A DNA stretch of 64,000 nucleotides from Taklimakanibacter sp050246735 (GCA_050246735.1 JBFWVM010000001.1:62001-126000); one strand, 5' to 3'; shown: positions 1-11,062, counted from the stretch's first letter. Notes: generated by a model from the sequence alone, not told the origin. Numbers and translations are program-made.

Positions 1-90
1 CGTCTTCTGGAGAACGGACAGGTCATTCATCTGGATATTCCAGCGTCCAGCGCCCATTTGTTCGACGCGGCGGGGGCGGCCATTCGCTGA
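1..90 (+). CDS. C-terminal end of a sugar-type ABC transporter ATPase (partial)
   Basis: The open frame enters from the left edge and stops with TGA at 88-90, giving the last 29 residues. The segment HLFDAAGAAIR resembles the end of the TOBE/OB domain of UgpC/MalK-type ATPases, which commonly finish in a hLFD-x-x-(S/T)G motif. That family energises import of sugars or glycerol-3-phosphate. Walker motifs lie outside the window, so the assignment rests on this short tail. The gene converges on the Gfo/Idh oxidoreductase at 108, a common partner of sugar ABC systems. Confidence 0.55.
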   Translation, partial: RLLENGQVIHLDIPASSAHLFDAAGAAIR

Positions 91-107
91 AGCGGTGGGG
101 TTGCCCG

Positions 108-1127
108 TCAGGGGAGGCGGGCCGACATGTCGGAGCGAAGGATCTCGGCGATCAGCTTCTGAGTGGCGAGCGCCTCGCCGCCGTTCACCAGCGGTTCGCG
201 ATCGTCCGCGATCGCGGCAAGGAAATCCGATATCAGCTCGCGATGGGCATCATGAGGGAAATCCATGATGGCGGCGCCGCTTCCCGACTTGCCCTCGGCC
301 TCCACGACTTCCCGCCGGCCGTCGCAATAGAGCACGTCCATCCGTCCGCCCGCGAGTTGAACCGTTCCGAGAGTTCCGAGGATCTCGAGCTTTTCCGGCC
401 AGCCCGGATAGGCGGCGGTCGTCGCCCAGAGCGAGGCGGTCGCTCCGTTGGACAGCGTCAATATCGAATTGACCAGATCCTCGGACTCGATATCGTGCAG
501 TCGCGTGGTCCTCACATGAGTGAAGTCGACGTGCCTGACACCGAGAAGATCCCGGAACAGGTCAATGGCATGGATCGCTTGGGTCAGCAGGACGCCGCCT
601 CCATCCCTTGCAAAGGTGCCGCGTCCGCCCTGATCGTAGTAGCTCTGGGGTCGCCACCACGGGATCGACAATGTCGCTCCCTGGACATCTCCCAGCTCAC
701 CGGCCCGGACGATCCGCTTCAGTCTCTTGCTCGCCGGACGGAAGCGATGCTGCAGCACTATGCCGAGCTTCCTCCCGGAGGCTTCCGCCCGGCGCAAGAT
801 CTCTTCGCCGCGCCCGATCGAAATATCGATCGGCTTCTCCAGGAGCACATGCTTGCCGGCCGCAAAGGCAAGCGTGGCGATTTCGAGATGCGTATGGGGA
901 GGCGTAAGGATGAAGACCGCGTCCACTCTTCGGTCGTCGAGGACGTGATTGAGGTCGGTGGTGAAGGGGAAGGAATAGGCCTGCGCGAACTCCCGCCCGC
1001 GCCCGGCACTCCTGCTGACGGTCCAGACGACGTCAGCCCGATCCGCGAGGTCCAAAAGGCTTTTGGCATGCGGCTGGGCGGCCGGGCCGAGGCCGATCAG
1101 CGCAATTCCGAGTTTTCCGGGTCCCAA
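108..1127 (-). CDS. Gfo/Idh/MocA-family NAD(P)-dependent oxidoreductase
   Basis: 339 aa. The N-terminal Rossmann fold opens with GIALIGLGPAAQPH (about residues 7-20), and the family EKP signature appears in GKHVLLEKPIDI. The C-terminal half contains the substrate-binding sheet. Family members oxidise sugars, inositols and sugar acids; the substrate cannot be read from sequence. The start is a TTG at 1125-1127 preceded by AGGGAG about 8 bases upstream, and a promoter lies just beyond. The neighbouring truncated sugar ATPase suggests a role in carbohydrate use. Confidence 0.88.
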   Translation of the reverse strand: MGPGKLGIALIGLGPAAQPHAKSLLDLADRADVVWTVSRSAGRGREFAQAYSFPFTTDLNHVLDDRRVDAVFILTPPHTHLEIATLAFAAGKHVLLEKPIDISIGRGEEILRRAEASGRKLGIVLQHRFRPASKRLKRIVRAGELGDVQGATLSIPWWRPQSYYDQGGRGTFARDGGGVLLTQAIHAIDLFRDLLGVRHVDFTHVRTTRLHDIESEDLVNSILTLSNGATASLWATTAAYPGWPEKLEILGTLGTVQLAGGRMDVLYCDGRREVVEAEGKSGSGAAIMDFPHDAHRELISDFLAAIADDREPLVNGGEALATQKLIAEILRSDMSARLP

Positions 1128-1145
1128 CGGATTTTCTCCCTGAAG

Positions 1146-1185
1146 TATACTAGTATATTATATCGGACTCACGGGTCTGAGCCAA
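1146..1185 (-). promoter_or_regulatory. Promoter with palindromic operator for the Gfo/Idh gene
   Basis: Read leftward, TTGGCT (1185-1180) is separated by 17 bp from a perfect TATAAT (1162-1157). A 12-bp perfect palindrome, TATACTAGTATA (1146-1157), abuts the -10 and covers the expected start site, followed by the AGGGAG ribosome site. A repressor, possibly of the GntR or LacI type, bound here would block initiation. The sequence elements are seen directly; the regulator is inferred and is not encoded next door. Confidence 0.65.
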
Positions 1186-1262
1186 GGCCGACCGGTCGTC
1201 CCTACGAAGATTTGAGATTTGCCGGCCGTCGGTCCTGAAGCAGGATATTCAGTCCGGGCGCG

Positions 1263-3230
<1,968 letters not shown>

Positions 3231-3520
3231 AACGCTCCCGCTATTGCCGGACATAGTATGAGCGTAGTCATGCCACGGCAAGCAAGGACAAGGGCGCTCG
3301 CCGGCATTGAGGCCGACCGGGCATTTCCGAAGATCCAATGGGGCCTCGATACCGCTCTTGACCGGCAACGGCGATCAGGTCGAGATTGCGGCGAGGAGCT
3401 GAAGAGAGGTGAGTCAGAGATGGCGCGGCTGGTCGATTGGAGCAGTGACGAACGATTGGGCGAGATCGGACATGTGGCGTCGCCTGCGGCGAGGGACGCC
3501 GCTTGCGGCCAGGTGACGCC

Positions 3521-4279
3521 GTGAGCGGGCGCGTCGTCATCGTCACGGGCGCCGGCATCGGGATCGGCCGCGCCACCGCGCGCGCCTTCGCGGCGCTCGG
3601 CGATCATGTCGTCGTGACCGACATATTGGAGAAGGAAGGCGAGGCTGTCGCCGGCGAGATCGGGCAGGCCGGCGGGTCGGCCGAATTCCGCAAGCTTGAC
3701 GTGCGCTCGAGCGGCGATGCCGATGCGCTGGCCGGCGACGTCGAGAAGCGCCACGGCCGCATCGACGTCGTCGTCGCCAATGCCGGCATCGCCCGCAAGG
3801 TGCCGCTCGGCCAGCTGACCGACGAGCGCTGGGACCATACTTTCGAGGTCGACCTCAAAGGCGTGTTCCGCATCATCCGTCCGGCTCTGGCCGGCATGCG
3901 GCGGCGCCGGTCCGGCGCCATCGTCGCCGTCTCCTCCATCATGGGCAGCACCTATGGCTGGAATGAGCATGCCCATTATTCCTCCGCCAAGGCCGGAGTC
4001 ATCGGCCTGGTGCGCGGGCTCGCGGTCGAGCTCGCCGGCGACCAGATCCGGGCGAATGCGGTGGCGCCCGGCTATATCAGGACGGCGCAGCTTCTCTCGA
4101 AGGAGCATTCGCTCGGACCGGACGGCGCCGCCGCGGCGGCGCCTCTCATTCCCATGGGCAGGCTCGGCGAGCCCGAGGACATCGCCGACGTCATCACCTT
4201 CCTCGCCTCGCCGGCGGCGCGCTACATCACCGGGCAGACGATCGTCGTTGACGGCGGACTCCAGGTCGGGCGCTATTGA
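3521..4279 (+). CDS. SDR-family oxidoreductase
   Basis: 252 aa from GTG at 3521, chosen because AGGTG sits about 7 bases upstream; a TTG at 3503 is the alternative. Classical SDR features are the cofactor loop TGAGIGIG (residues 9-16), NAG at 87-89, a catalytic serine at 138/139, and Tyr153 with Lys157 in YSSAK. The C-terminus carries the usual ITGQTIVVDGG. It probably interconverts an alcohol and a ketone using NAD(P). It converges on the hydrolase at 4281 with one base between stop codons, so no dedicated terminator fits there. Confidence 0.88.
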   Translation: MSGRVVIVTGAGIGIGRATARAFAALGDHVVVTDILEKEGEAVAGEIGQAGGSAEFRKLDVRSSGDADALAGDVEKRHGRIDVVVANAGIARKVPLGQLTDERWDHTFEVDLKGVFRIIRPALAGMRRRRSGAIVAVSSIMGSTYGWNEHAHYSSAKAGVIGLVRGLAVELAGDQIRANAVAPGYIRTAQLLSKEHSLGPDGAAAAAPLIPMGRLGEPEDIADVITFLASPAARYITGQTIVVDGGLQVGRY

Positions 4280-4280
4280 G

Positions 4281-5135
4281 TCAGGCAAGCGTCCCGATCC
4301 ATTCGGCGATCCTGCGATAAGCGCTCGCCTTTGCCCGGCGGGCGCGGTGATCCTGCAGGAAGCTGTGATCCTCGAAAGGATGAAGATCGACGGTGACCGC
4401 CCTTCCGCTGCGGTCCAGGGCGCGCGCCAGCGCGATCGAGTCGCGGCAGAGCGGGTCGCGCCCGGCGACGAGCAGATGAACCGGACAGCCGTCTCCCCTG
4501 GCGAGCGATGCGATCGAATAAGGGCTGAGCCCGTGGCCGCGATTGGCCGCCCGCCAATAACGGCGGATGCATGCCGCGTCGAGACCGTCGCTGAGATGCG
4601 GGGCCCGGTAGAGCGCCGGATTGGCGAAGCATCCGAAGCAGCCATAGAAGCTCGCGACGCCGAGGACGTTGCTCGCAGATCCGGCGGCGCGGCGCTCGAC
4701 GGCGAGCGCAAGGCTGCCGCCGGCGGAATCACCGCACAGGATCGCAGATCCGTATCGGCCCGGCGCCGCGCCGAACAGATGATGAAGAACGGCGAGCCCG
4801 TCTTCTATGGCGGCCTCGGCGGCGAATTCCGGCGCCAGGCGGTAGTCGACCGAGATCACCGGCAGGCCGCTCGCCACGGCGAGGGCGCCCGATATGTCGG
4901 CATGCGTCGCAGGCGAGCCGGCGATCCAACCGCCGCCGTGGAAATAGACGATGGCCCGGCCGGCCGGGGACCGGCCGTTATGGACGAGGAGGCGAATGCG
5001 CCGTCCGCGGGCGGGAACGGCGCGCCATTCATCGCACTCCTTCGGCTCGATGTGGCGGGCCTTCTCATAGCGCGCCCGCAGAAGCCTTATGTTGCCGCGT
5101 TGCCAGTCGAGCGCGGGAGAATCGCGTCTGCTCAT
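4281..5135 (-). CDS. Alpha/beta hydrolase of the hormone-sensitive lipase (HSL) type
   Basis: 284 aa from ATG at 5135, with an AGGGGGAAAG stretch upstream. The HSL oxyanion motif HGGG (residues 66-69) and nucleophile elbow GDSAGG (Ser137) are present. Asp227 in AGRDPL and His257 in EDHSF complete the triad. This family hydrolyses short-chain esters and related small substrates. It is about 100 bases downstream of the isochorismatase-like gene on the same strand and is probably co-transcribed with it. A longer frame to 5375 exists, but its extension overlaps the upstream gene and lacks family features. Confidence 0.85.
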   Translation of the reverse strand: MSRRDSPALDWQRGNIRLLRARYEKARHIEPKECDEWRAVPARGRRIRLLVHNGRSPAGRAIVYFHGGGWIAGSPATHADISGALAVASGLPVISVDYRLAPEFAAEAAIEDGLAVLHHLFGAAPGRYGSAILCGDSAGGSLALAVERRAAGSASNVLGVASFYGCFGCFANPALYRAPHLSDGLDAACIRRYWRAANRGHGLSPYSIASLARGDGCPVHLLVAGRDPLCRDSIALARALDRSGRAVTVDLHPFEDHSFLQDHRARRAKASAYRRIAEWIGTLA

Positions 5136-5238
5136 GGGCCGGCAGCTTTCCCCCTCTCGCGTCGCGAAGCAATGGGAACGCCGCGCGGGCGACGAGACCT
5201 TACGACGCGAACCGCCGGCGCTCGGACCGCTACGCCGA

Positions 5239-5922
5239 TCAGAGCCCGGCGTAGCGGTCCGCCGCGTCGGTGAAGCCGAACAGGATCGGCACGGGCCGCT
5301 CGGCGATCCAGGCATTGGCCGCTCGGCCGTCGAGCAGGTCCATGGCACGCGCGGTGTCGGCCACGGCGCCGCCATAGAGGCGGTTGGCGAGATTGAGCAC
5401 GGCGGTCTTGTGCATCGCCTCGGTGGCGCTGCCGCAGGCGTCCTTGACCAGAAGGACGCGGAAGCCCCGGGCCGTGGCGTCGCGCACGGTCGCCGCCACG
5501 CAGGCTTCCGTCCACACGCCCGAAACCACCAGCCATTCGATCCGCGCTTCCTTCAGAAGGGGGGCAAGATCGTCCTCGCCGAAGGCGCTGGCATCGTTCT
5601 TGATGATGACGGGCTCGCCGCCGGCGGGCGCCACTTCCGGACAGATGTCCGTCAACGGGTCGAGCGCATCGCTGAAGGTGGGCTTGCCATCCGCGGTGAC
5701 CGGCTCGAAAGGGCGAGGCGGACAGACGCTGAAATCGCGGCGATAGGCGGCATGGATCACCAGGCGGCCGGCGGCGCGCGCCGCCGCCAGCAGCTTCGCG
5801 GCATTGGCGATCACATCGTCAAAGCCGGCAACCGAATAAAGCGGGTCCCGGCGCTGCTCCTCCTGGAGATCGATCAGCAGCAGCGCGGCGTTCTTGTCCT
5901 CAAACGAAATCGGGGTCTTCAT
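5239..5922 (-). CDS. Isochorismatase-family cysteine hydrolase
   Basis: 227 aa. The expected catalytic triad is visible: Asp18 in LLLIDLQ, Lys108 in VIIKND, and Cys141 in GVWTEACV, followed by the family cis-peptide region. Members include nicotinamidase, N-carbamoylsarcosine amidase and biuret hydrolase, so the substrate is most likely an amide or carbamoyl compound rather than isochorismate. The ATG directly follows the TGA of a short upstream frame (TGAATG) and has only a weak ribosome site, suggesting translational coupling. It lies upstream of the HSL-type hydrolase on the same strand. Confidence 0.87.
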   Translation of the reverse strand: MKTPISFEDKNAALLLIDLQEEQRRDPLYSVAGFDDVIANAAKLLAAARAAGRLVIHAAYRRDFSVCPPRPFEPVTADGKPTFSDALDPLTDICPEVAPAGGEPVIIKNDASAFGEDDLAPLLKEARIEWLVVSGVWTEACVAATVRDATARGFRVLLVKDACGSATEAMHKTAVLNLANRLYGGAVADTARAMDLLDGRAANAWIAERPVPILFGFTDAADRYAGL

Positions 5923-6045
5923 TCAGATGTCCGTGTCCAGCAGATCGTCCTCATAAGGGAAAGGCAAGATCAGCGCTTCCTCTTCCAGCCTGACATTTTC
6001 CCGTGTGCCCCTTCTCTCCGGGAAGCTTTCAACGCTGATCCTCAT
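5923..6045 (-). CDS. Possible 40-residue leader ORF upstream of the isochorismatase-like gene
   Basis: A short ATG frame encodes an acidic peptide ending EDDLLDTDI, and its TGA is immediately followed by the ATG of the next gene. That junction and the weak ribosome site of the downstream gene make coupling plausible. I do not recognise the peptide, and a longer frame to 6219 looks noncoding. It may be real or only a chance frame in the leader. Confidence 0.3.
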   Translation of the reverse strand: MRISVESFPERRGTRENVRLEEEALILPFPYEDDLLDTDI

Positions 6046-6305
6046 GCCGGGCGCGCCGGTGCCTTCCTGACTATAAAGCGCGAATCCATAGCATGGGCGA
6101 TGAAAAGTGTCTCGCCGTGCATGCCGACCGCTTGGTCCCGATGAACTCGCCGCGCGCACCTCGGCAGCGCCGCCGAAGCGGTCGAACGGCCCGCCACGGC
6201 GATGATCGGAAGAAAACATGCGTATCCGGACGGGGTGTCAAAATCGTCGGGCCCGGGGGCAATCGCGCGACCGGTCTCGCCATCGATGAGGACCGGACCG
6301 TTCGT

Positions 6306-7571
6306 TCAGGCCGCGCGCGCCAGAACCGCGCCTTGCGGCCGCGGCAATGCGATGTCGGGCGCGCGTCCCGAAAGCATGTCGGCGAGCGCCCGTCCCGAGC
6401 CGCAAGCCAGGGTCCAGCCGAGATGGCCGTGACCCGAATTGATCCACAGGCCGCCGATGGCGGTGGGCCCGATGATCGGAGTGCCGGCGGGACTCACCGG
6501 GCGCAGGCCGGCCCAGACGCGCGCCTTGGCGAGATCGAGATGGCGGTGAAGCTCGGGGAAGGTGTAGCCGGCATTGGCGATGATCGCTTCGGCGCGGGAC
6601 ATCGCGGGTTCGGTGTCATATCCGGCGATCTCGGCCGAACCCGAGATGCGCAGACGCTCGCCTATCGGCACCAGACCGAACAGCCGGCTGTCGTCGATGA
6701 CCGGCATCAGCGGCGCCGTCGGCCAGCGCGCGAAGGTGATGGATACGCCCTTCACCGGATAGATCGGGATGCGGATCCCCAAAGGCCGCAAGAGGGGCGC
6801 CGTATAGCTCGCCAGCGCCACCACCACCTGATCGCCGGCAATGCGTCCGGCGCTGGTGACAACGCCCGAAACCTTGTTGCCGGCGGTCTCGACGCGCTGC
6901 ACTTGCGTCGAATAGCGGAAACGCACGCCGGCCGCCGCGCAGCGCGCGGCAAGGCCCTGCGTGAACTTGTTGCAGTCGCCGACCTCGTCGCGCGGGAAGT
7001 AGAATGCGCCGGCCAGCGTGGCCGAAGTATCCTCGAGCGCCGGCTCGAGGTCGAGCGCGCGCGCGACATCGATGCGCTCATAGAGAAGCCCATGACGGGC
7101 CAGCTCGGCACAGGAGCGCTCCGCCGCCGCGATCGCCTCGCCCGAGCGGTAGATCTTCATCACGCCCCTGGTGGCGCGGTCATATTCGATGCCGGTCTCG
7201 CCGCCGATCTCCTGAAGCGAGCGCAGCGAATAGAGGGCAAGGTCGAGATTGGCTCGGGCATTGGCGGCAAAGCGCTCCGGCGTGCAGTTGCGGGTGAAGT
7301 CGAGGCCCCAGCGCCACATGCGCGGAATGGAGCCGTAGCGTAGCAGCAGGGGCGCGTTCTCCTTGCCCAGCCATTTCACGATCTTCAGCGGCATGCCGGG
7401 CTGCGACCAGGGCTCGACCTCGCTCGCATGAATGACCCCGCCATTGCCCCAGCTCGTCTCGAGCGCGGCCTCGGGCCGGCGCTCCACCACGGTCACGTCA
7501 TGGCCGTACTTCTTGAGGTACCAGGCCGTCGCGATGCCGATGGCGCCGGCGCCCAGGACGAGGACGGTCAT
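6306..7571 (-). CDS. dadA: D-amino-acid dehydrogenase (DadA-like FAD oxidoreductase)
   Basis: 421 aa, matching the usual 410-430 aa of DadA. It starts with the FAD Rossmann motif VLVLGAGAIGIATAWYL, followed by VVERR, and keeps the DAO-superfamily C-terminal WINSGHGHLGWTLACGSG. DadA-type enzymes are membrane-associated and oxidise D-amino acids to imino acids, which hydrolyse to 2-oxo acids while electrons pass to the quinone pool. It is the last gene of a leftward operon, three bases after the lactonase-like gene. A RidA imine deaminase in the divergent arm would fit with imine production. Substrate range is unknown; other DAO-superfamily amine oxidations are possible. Confidence 0.82.
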   Translation of the reverse strand: MTVLVLGAGAIGIATAWYLKKYGHDVTVVERRPEAALETSWGNGGVIHASEVEPWSQPGMPLKIVKWLGKENAPLLLRYGSIPRMWRWGLDFTRNCTPERFAANARANLDLALYSLRSLQEIGGETGIEYDRATRGVMKIYRSGEAIAAAERSCAELARHGLLYERIDVARALDLEPALEDTSATLAGAFYFPRDEVGDCNKFTQGLAARCAAAGVRFRYSTQVQRVETAGNKVSGVVTSAGRIAGDQVVVALASYTAPLLRPLGIRIPIYPVKGVSITFARWPTAPLMPVIDDSRLFGLVPIGERLRISGSAEIAGYDTEPAMSRAEAIIANAGYTFPELHRHLDLAKARVWAGLRPVSPAGTPIIGPTAIGGLWINSGHGHLGWTLACGSGRALADMLSGRAPDIALPRPQGAVLARAA

Positions 7572-7574
7572 CGA

Positions 7575-9464
7575 TCAGGCCTCCAGGCGGGCAACGGCGT
7601 AAGCCGTCAGCTCGAGAGTGCTCGTCTTGGGCAGCGGACGATCGGCGAGCGTGCCGCCCGATGCCGCGTCGAGCATGGCGAGCGTGGCGGGACGCATGCC
7701 GGCGACGGCGAGCGTGCAGGGCTTCGGCGTGAGATTGGCGAGCCAGGTCACGCGCCGTCCGGCCCGGTCGGCGCTCACGGCCAGAACGCTCTGCGGATGA
7801 GACGACGTGGTGTGGATATGGGCCGCGCCCGCCAGCTCGGCAAAGCCCCGGATCACGGCGAAGGCGGGGCGCGGCGCACCTTCGTCCGCTATGCCGAAGG
7901 GGCCTCCCGGCGACATCATCGTGACCTGATCGATGCCGAAGCCCGAGGCGCGGGCGAGATAGCCCGCGGCCCAGGCGGCCCCGAACAGCGCGGTCTGGCG
8001 CGGATCGCTGGTGACCATGGTGATGCGCCGGTTGTCGGGATTGGGAGTCGTCGATTTGCCATAGGGGTTGAACGCCATGCCGATATTGGCCGGGCCGATG
8101 CGATAGGGCGTCGCGCCGATGAAGGCGCGGACCGATCGGAAGACGTGCGGCAGGCTTTCCAGCGTCTCCATGACCGAGCGGTCGTCGGCGGCATGCACGA
8201 TGGAAGCCGTCGCATGCTGGACGAAATCGAGCAGATGATGGGGCACACGGCGGCGGTTCAGCTCGGTGAAATAGCTGTACATGCCGCCCCCCAGCGCAAT
8301 TCCGGGAAAGGCGCGCCGCGCCGCCTCATATATGCGCTCCAATGCGGGACCGGGCGGCCGGTCGACCGACGGCGGATAGGAATGAAGGTCGATCTCGGGC
8401 GAGACCATGACCGAAGCCGGCGCGAACCCGGCCGATTTCGCCGCGACCGCCACCAGATCGAGCGCGGTCTCGGGATCGTTGGTGCCGTCCAGAACGATCT
8501 CGAGCTGGGGCCTGGCGCCGATGCCTCGCGCGAGCCGCAGCGCGCGGCGCAGCTTGCCCGGCAGATCCTTGGCGTCGGATCTCAGCCTGACGCTCAGCGA
8601 CTGGACTTTCGCAGAGGCGACGCGGGAGACGGAAGAGGAGGGCGCATCGGCATCGTCGGCATCGACCGCCAGCCCAATCGCCGGCATCACGCCGCCGGAG
8701 CGGTCGCCGACCGCGATGCTGACGAGCGCCTGGGCCGCGACCGGGGCGAGCTTCGCGACCGATGGCGTGAAGGTGAGGGAAACGCGCTGCTCGATCTTCT
8801 CGCCGGCGGGCACCGTATAGGGCCAGGGCAGCATCAACGGGCGGAAGTAGGTCTTGAAGGACGCGTCGAGCCAGTTGCGATGGTCCTCGGTCTCCCATAC
8901 GCCGCCTTCCATCCGGCAGGTTGCCTTCACGCCGGCGATGGGCTCGTGGGTCATGGCCCTGATATCGAAGAAAGACTGCAGCGGATCGATATGATCGGGG
9001 AACGACGTTTCTTCCCGCGATCCGTCGGAGTGCTCGATGGTCAGCGGGCATCCGACCGCCTTCTCCAGAGGATGGAGCACGATGAAGCCGGTGCGGCAGG
9101 TTATGAAGTCGCTCTCGGGCTTCGCCCACGCGGCAAAGGAGATTCCTTTCGCGCCCGAGCCCTCGATGGCGCCGTGCCAGTCGAGCTCCTGCCCGTCGCT
9201 CGGCGTCCTGCCATGCGCCGTGAAAGTGATCTTGAAGGCGCCCTCGGACTGCTCGACCGCGAGATCGCGGATCTCCGGCACGACAGTGCTCCAGTTGCGG
9301 TCACGGATGAGGAAGTAGATGCCGCGAACGACCTCGACGTCCTGGAGGCGGATGTTGCGCAGCGCTCCGCCGACGAAGAGCGCGGTGAGGGGACCAGCCG
9401 CGAGAGCGATCTCTTCCGCGGCGGGCTCGTCGGTTCCGTAGAGCATCAGGGCATCTTTCGTCAT
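7575..9464 (-). CDS. D-apionate lactonase-like protein
   Basis: 629 aa from ATG at 9464, which overlaps the GntR stop as ATGA; an in-frame extension to 9503 runs inside that gene. The region around residues 190-215 (ETEDHRNWLDASFKTY, then LPWPYTVPAGE) resembles what I recall of the D-apionate lactonase (ApnL) family: an N-terminal beta domain, a central TIM-barrel-like part and a C-terminal beta domain. ApnL hydrolyses D-apionolactone, but none of the kinase, dehydrogenase or RuBisCO-like partners of apiose catabolism is nearby. The actual substrate may therefore be another lactone or glycoside. No signal peptide is seen, so it is probably cytoplasmic. Confidence 0.55.
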   Translation of the reverse strand: MTKDALMLYGTDEPAAEEIALAAGPLTALFVGGALRNIRLQDVEVVRGIYFLIRDRNWSTVVPEIRDLAVEQSEGAFKITFTAHGRTPSDGQELDWHGAIEGSGAKGISFAAWAKPESDFITCRTGFIVLHPLEKAVGCPLTIEHSDGSREETSFPDHIDPLQSFFDIRAMTHEPIAGVKATCRMEGGVWETEDHRNWLDASFKTYFRPLMLPWPYTVPAGEKIEQRVSLTFTPSVAKLAPVAAQALVSIAVGDRSGGVMPAIGLAVDADDADAPSSSVSRVASAKVQSLSVRLRSDAKDLPGKLRRALRLARGIGARPQLEIVLDGTNDPETALDLVAVAAKSAGFAPASVMVSPEIDLHSYPPSVDRPPGPALERIYEAARRAFPGIALGGGMYSYFTELNRRRVPHHLLDFVQHATASIVHAADDRSVMETLESLPHVFRSVRAFIGATPYRIGPANIGMAFNPYGKSTTPNPDNRRITMVTSDPRQTALFGAAWAAGYLARASGFGIDQVTMMSPGGPFGIADEGAPRPAFAVIRGFAELAGAAHIHTTSSHPQSVLAVSADRAGRRVTWLANLTPKPCTLAVAGMRPATLAMLDAASGGTLADRPLPKTSTLELTAYAVARLEA

Positions 9465-10285
9465 GTCTTGGGCTTTCGCTTGGGGCCGCGCGGGCCGGAC
9501 CACATTTCATCCATCTCGCGCTCGATGCGCGCCGCGACGTCGCGCGTGACGTTGCGCAGGATCTCCTCGGAAAGCCGTTTCGATTCGGTGTAGAGCTGGC
9601 TGATGAGATGGAGATGGCTTGCCATTTCATGGAAAGCGCGCATCGGATCGTGCACCGCCACCGCCTCGTAGATCGCGGTATGGTCGCGCACCGAGAAGCG
9701 ATCGGCATCCGGCATGTGGATGGTGGTGGTGCGCTGGTCGATCAGCCACTCGACGAGAGCATCGTGAATGGCGGCGAAGACCGGATTGCGGGTGATGACG
9801 GTCAGTTCGTAGTGGAAGGCGACGTCGGTGCGGATGAATTCGGCGGTGTTGCCCATGGCGGCGGCATTGGCGTCGAGCGCCCTCTTGAGGCGCTCGACAT
9901 CCTCGGGCGTCGCCTGCTTCGCGGCTTGCCAGGCGACCCCCGCCTCGAAGAGGAGCCGCGTCTGCTCCATATGGGTCTGACCCTGCCCGGTGGTCGACAG
10001 GCGCTTGATGAGGCCGTTCACCTGACCGGCGAGGAATATGGGCGACGGCGAAGTGACGCGCGCCCGGGCACCGCTGGTGATCTCGACGAAGCCCTGCTGC
10101 TGCAGGATGAAAAGCGCCTCGCGCACCGCCGGCCGGCCGACGCCGAAGCGCACCATCAGGTCCTTCTCGGAGGGAAGCTGGCTGCCTTCGGAGAATTCGC
10201 CCGTCGCTATCGCCTTCTCGAGGTGCTCGGCGACTTCATGCGCCCTCTTGCGGCGTCCGACCGGCAGTCGCGGTACATTGTGCAT
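9461..10285 (-). CDS. GntR-family regulator, FadR/FCD subfamily
   Basis: 274 aa. The N-terminal winged helix is canonical: LPSEKDLMVRFGVGRPAVREAL, then LQQQGFVE. The FCD effector domain follows, with its metal-binding Asp/His positions (for example RTDVAFHYELTVITRNP). Such proteins repress catabolic operons and release DNA on binding an organic acid or related ligand. It lies inside the transporter/catabolic operon, three bases after the second permease and overlapping the lactonase-like gene by four. The inverted repeat at 13063-13091 between the two arms is its most likely operator. Confidence 0.9.
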   Translation of the reverse strand: MHNVPRLPVGRRKRAHEVAEHLEKAIATGEFSEGSQLPSEKDLMVRFGVGRPAVREALFILQQQGFVEITSGARARVTSPSPIFLAGQVNGLIKRLSTTGQGQTHMEQTRLLFEAGVAWQAAKQATPEDVERLKRALDANAAAMGNTAEFIRTDVAFHYELTVITRNPVFAAIHDALVEWLIDQRTTTIHMPDADRFSVRDHTAIYEAVAVHDPMRAFHEMASHLHLISQLYTESKRLSEEILRNVTRDVAARIEREMDEMWSGPRGPKRKPKT

Positions 10286-10288
10286 CGT

Positions 10289-11062
10289 CTATCCCCTGTA
10301 GCGCGTGAGATATAGCGCGATGAGGGTCGACACGATACTCAGGCTGATCAGCATGGTGCCGATCGCATTGGTCATGGGCGTCACGCTGGTCCGCAGGGTG
10401 CTCATCACCAGCATGGGCAGGGTATTGCCGCCGCCGATCACGAAGCTGGTCAGGATAAAATCGTCGATGGACAGGGCCACCGCCATGAGCGCCGCGCCGA
10501 TCACCACCGGCCGGATCACCGGCAGCATGGCGTCGGCGAAGGCTCGCCAGGGCGACGCCCCCAGGTCGCGGGCGGCTTCGATGATGCGAAAATCGAAGGA
10601 GGAGAGGCGCGAATAGAGGACGACGACCACGAAAGGCAAGGTGAAGAGGAGATGCGCCAGGATCACGGTCTTGAGGCCGAGCGACAGGCCGAGGAAGAGA
10701 AACCAGACGAGCAGCATCACCGCCAGGAACAGCGGCGGCAGCATCAGCGGCAGGGCCAGGGCCAGCATGGCGAACTGCGCCTCGCGCCGGGGCAGGCAGG
10801 CGAGTCCCAGGGCCGTCATCGTGCCGATGAGGGCCGAAACGACGCCGACGGACACGCCGACCAGCAGGCTGTTGGACAAGGCGGTGGGAAACGGCCCGAA
10901 GGCCAGCATCTCGCGAAACCAGCGCAAGGTCCAGCCGGGGATGGGGAAGTTCGACACTGCCTTGGAGGAAAAGGCGAAGACGACGACCAGCAGAAGCGGC
11001 GACAGGAGGACGGCGACGAAGAGGATGGCCGCGGCGCGCTGCAGCAGGCTGGCGGCCTTCAT
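10289..11062 (-). CDS. ABC transporter permease, polyamine (PotC) type
   Basis: 257 aa with about six membrane segments. The BPD_transp_1 coupling loop is visible as EAARDLGASPWRAFADAMLP. The N-terminus has one strong transmembrane helix followed by a periplasmic FPIPGWTLRWF segment, as is typical of PotC-like permeases. It overlaps the preceding permease by ATGA (11059-11062). It would pair with that permease and the ATPase encoded at 13892 on the other strand to import a small cationic or carboxylated solute. Confidence 0.9.
   Translation of the reverse strand: MKAASLLQRAAAILFVAVLLSPLLLVVVFAFSSKAVSNFPIPGWTLRWFREMLAFGPFPTALSNSLLVGVSVGVVSALIGTMTALGLACLPRREAQFAMLALALPLMLPPLFLAVMLLVWFLFLGLSLGLKTVILAHLLFTLPFVVVVLYSRLSSFDFRIIEAARDLGASPWRAFADAMLPVIRPVVIGAALMAVALSIDDFILTSFVIGGGNTLPMLVMSTLRTSVTPMTNAIGTMLISLSIVSTLIALYLTRYRG

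Noticed and set aside
3231..3368. Longer N-terminus for the acetyl-CoA hydrolase
   Set aside because: The 46 extra residues lack similarity and include several cysteines; the ATG at 3230 has a better ribosome site.
7428..9593. 721-aa plus-strand open frame
   Set aside because: It mirrors the lactonase-like gene and has no motif or ribosome site.
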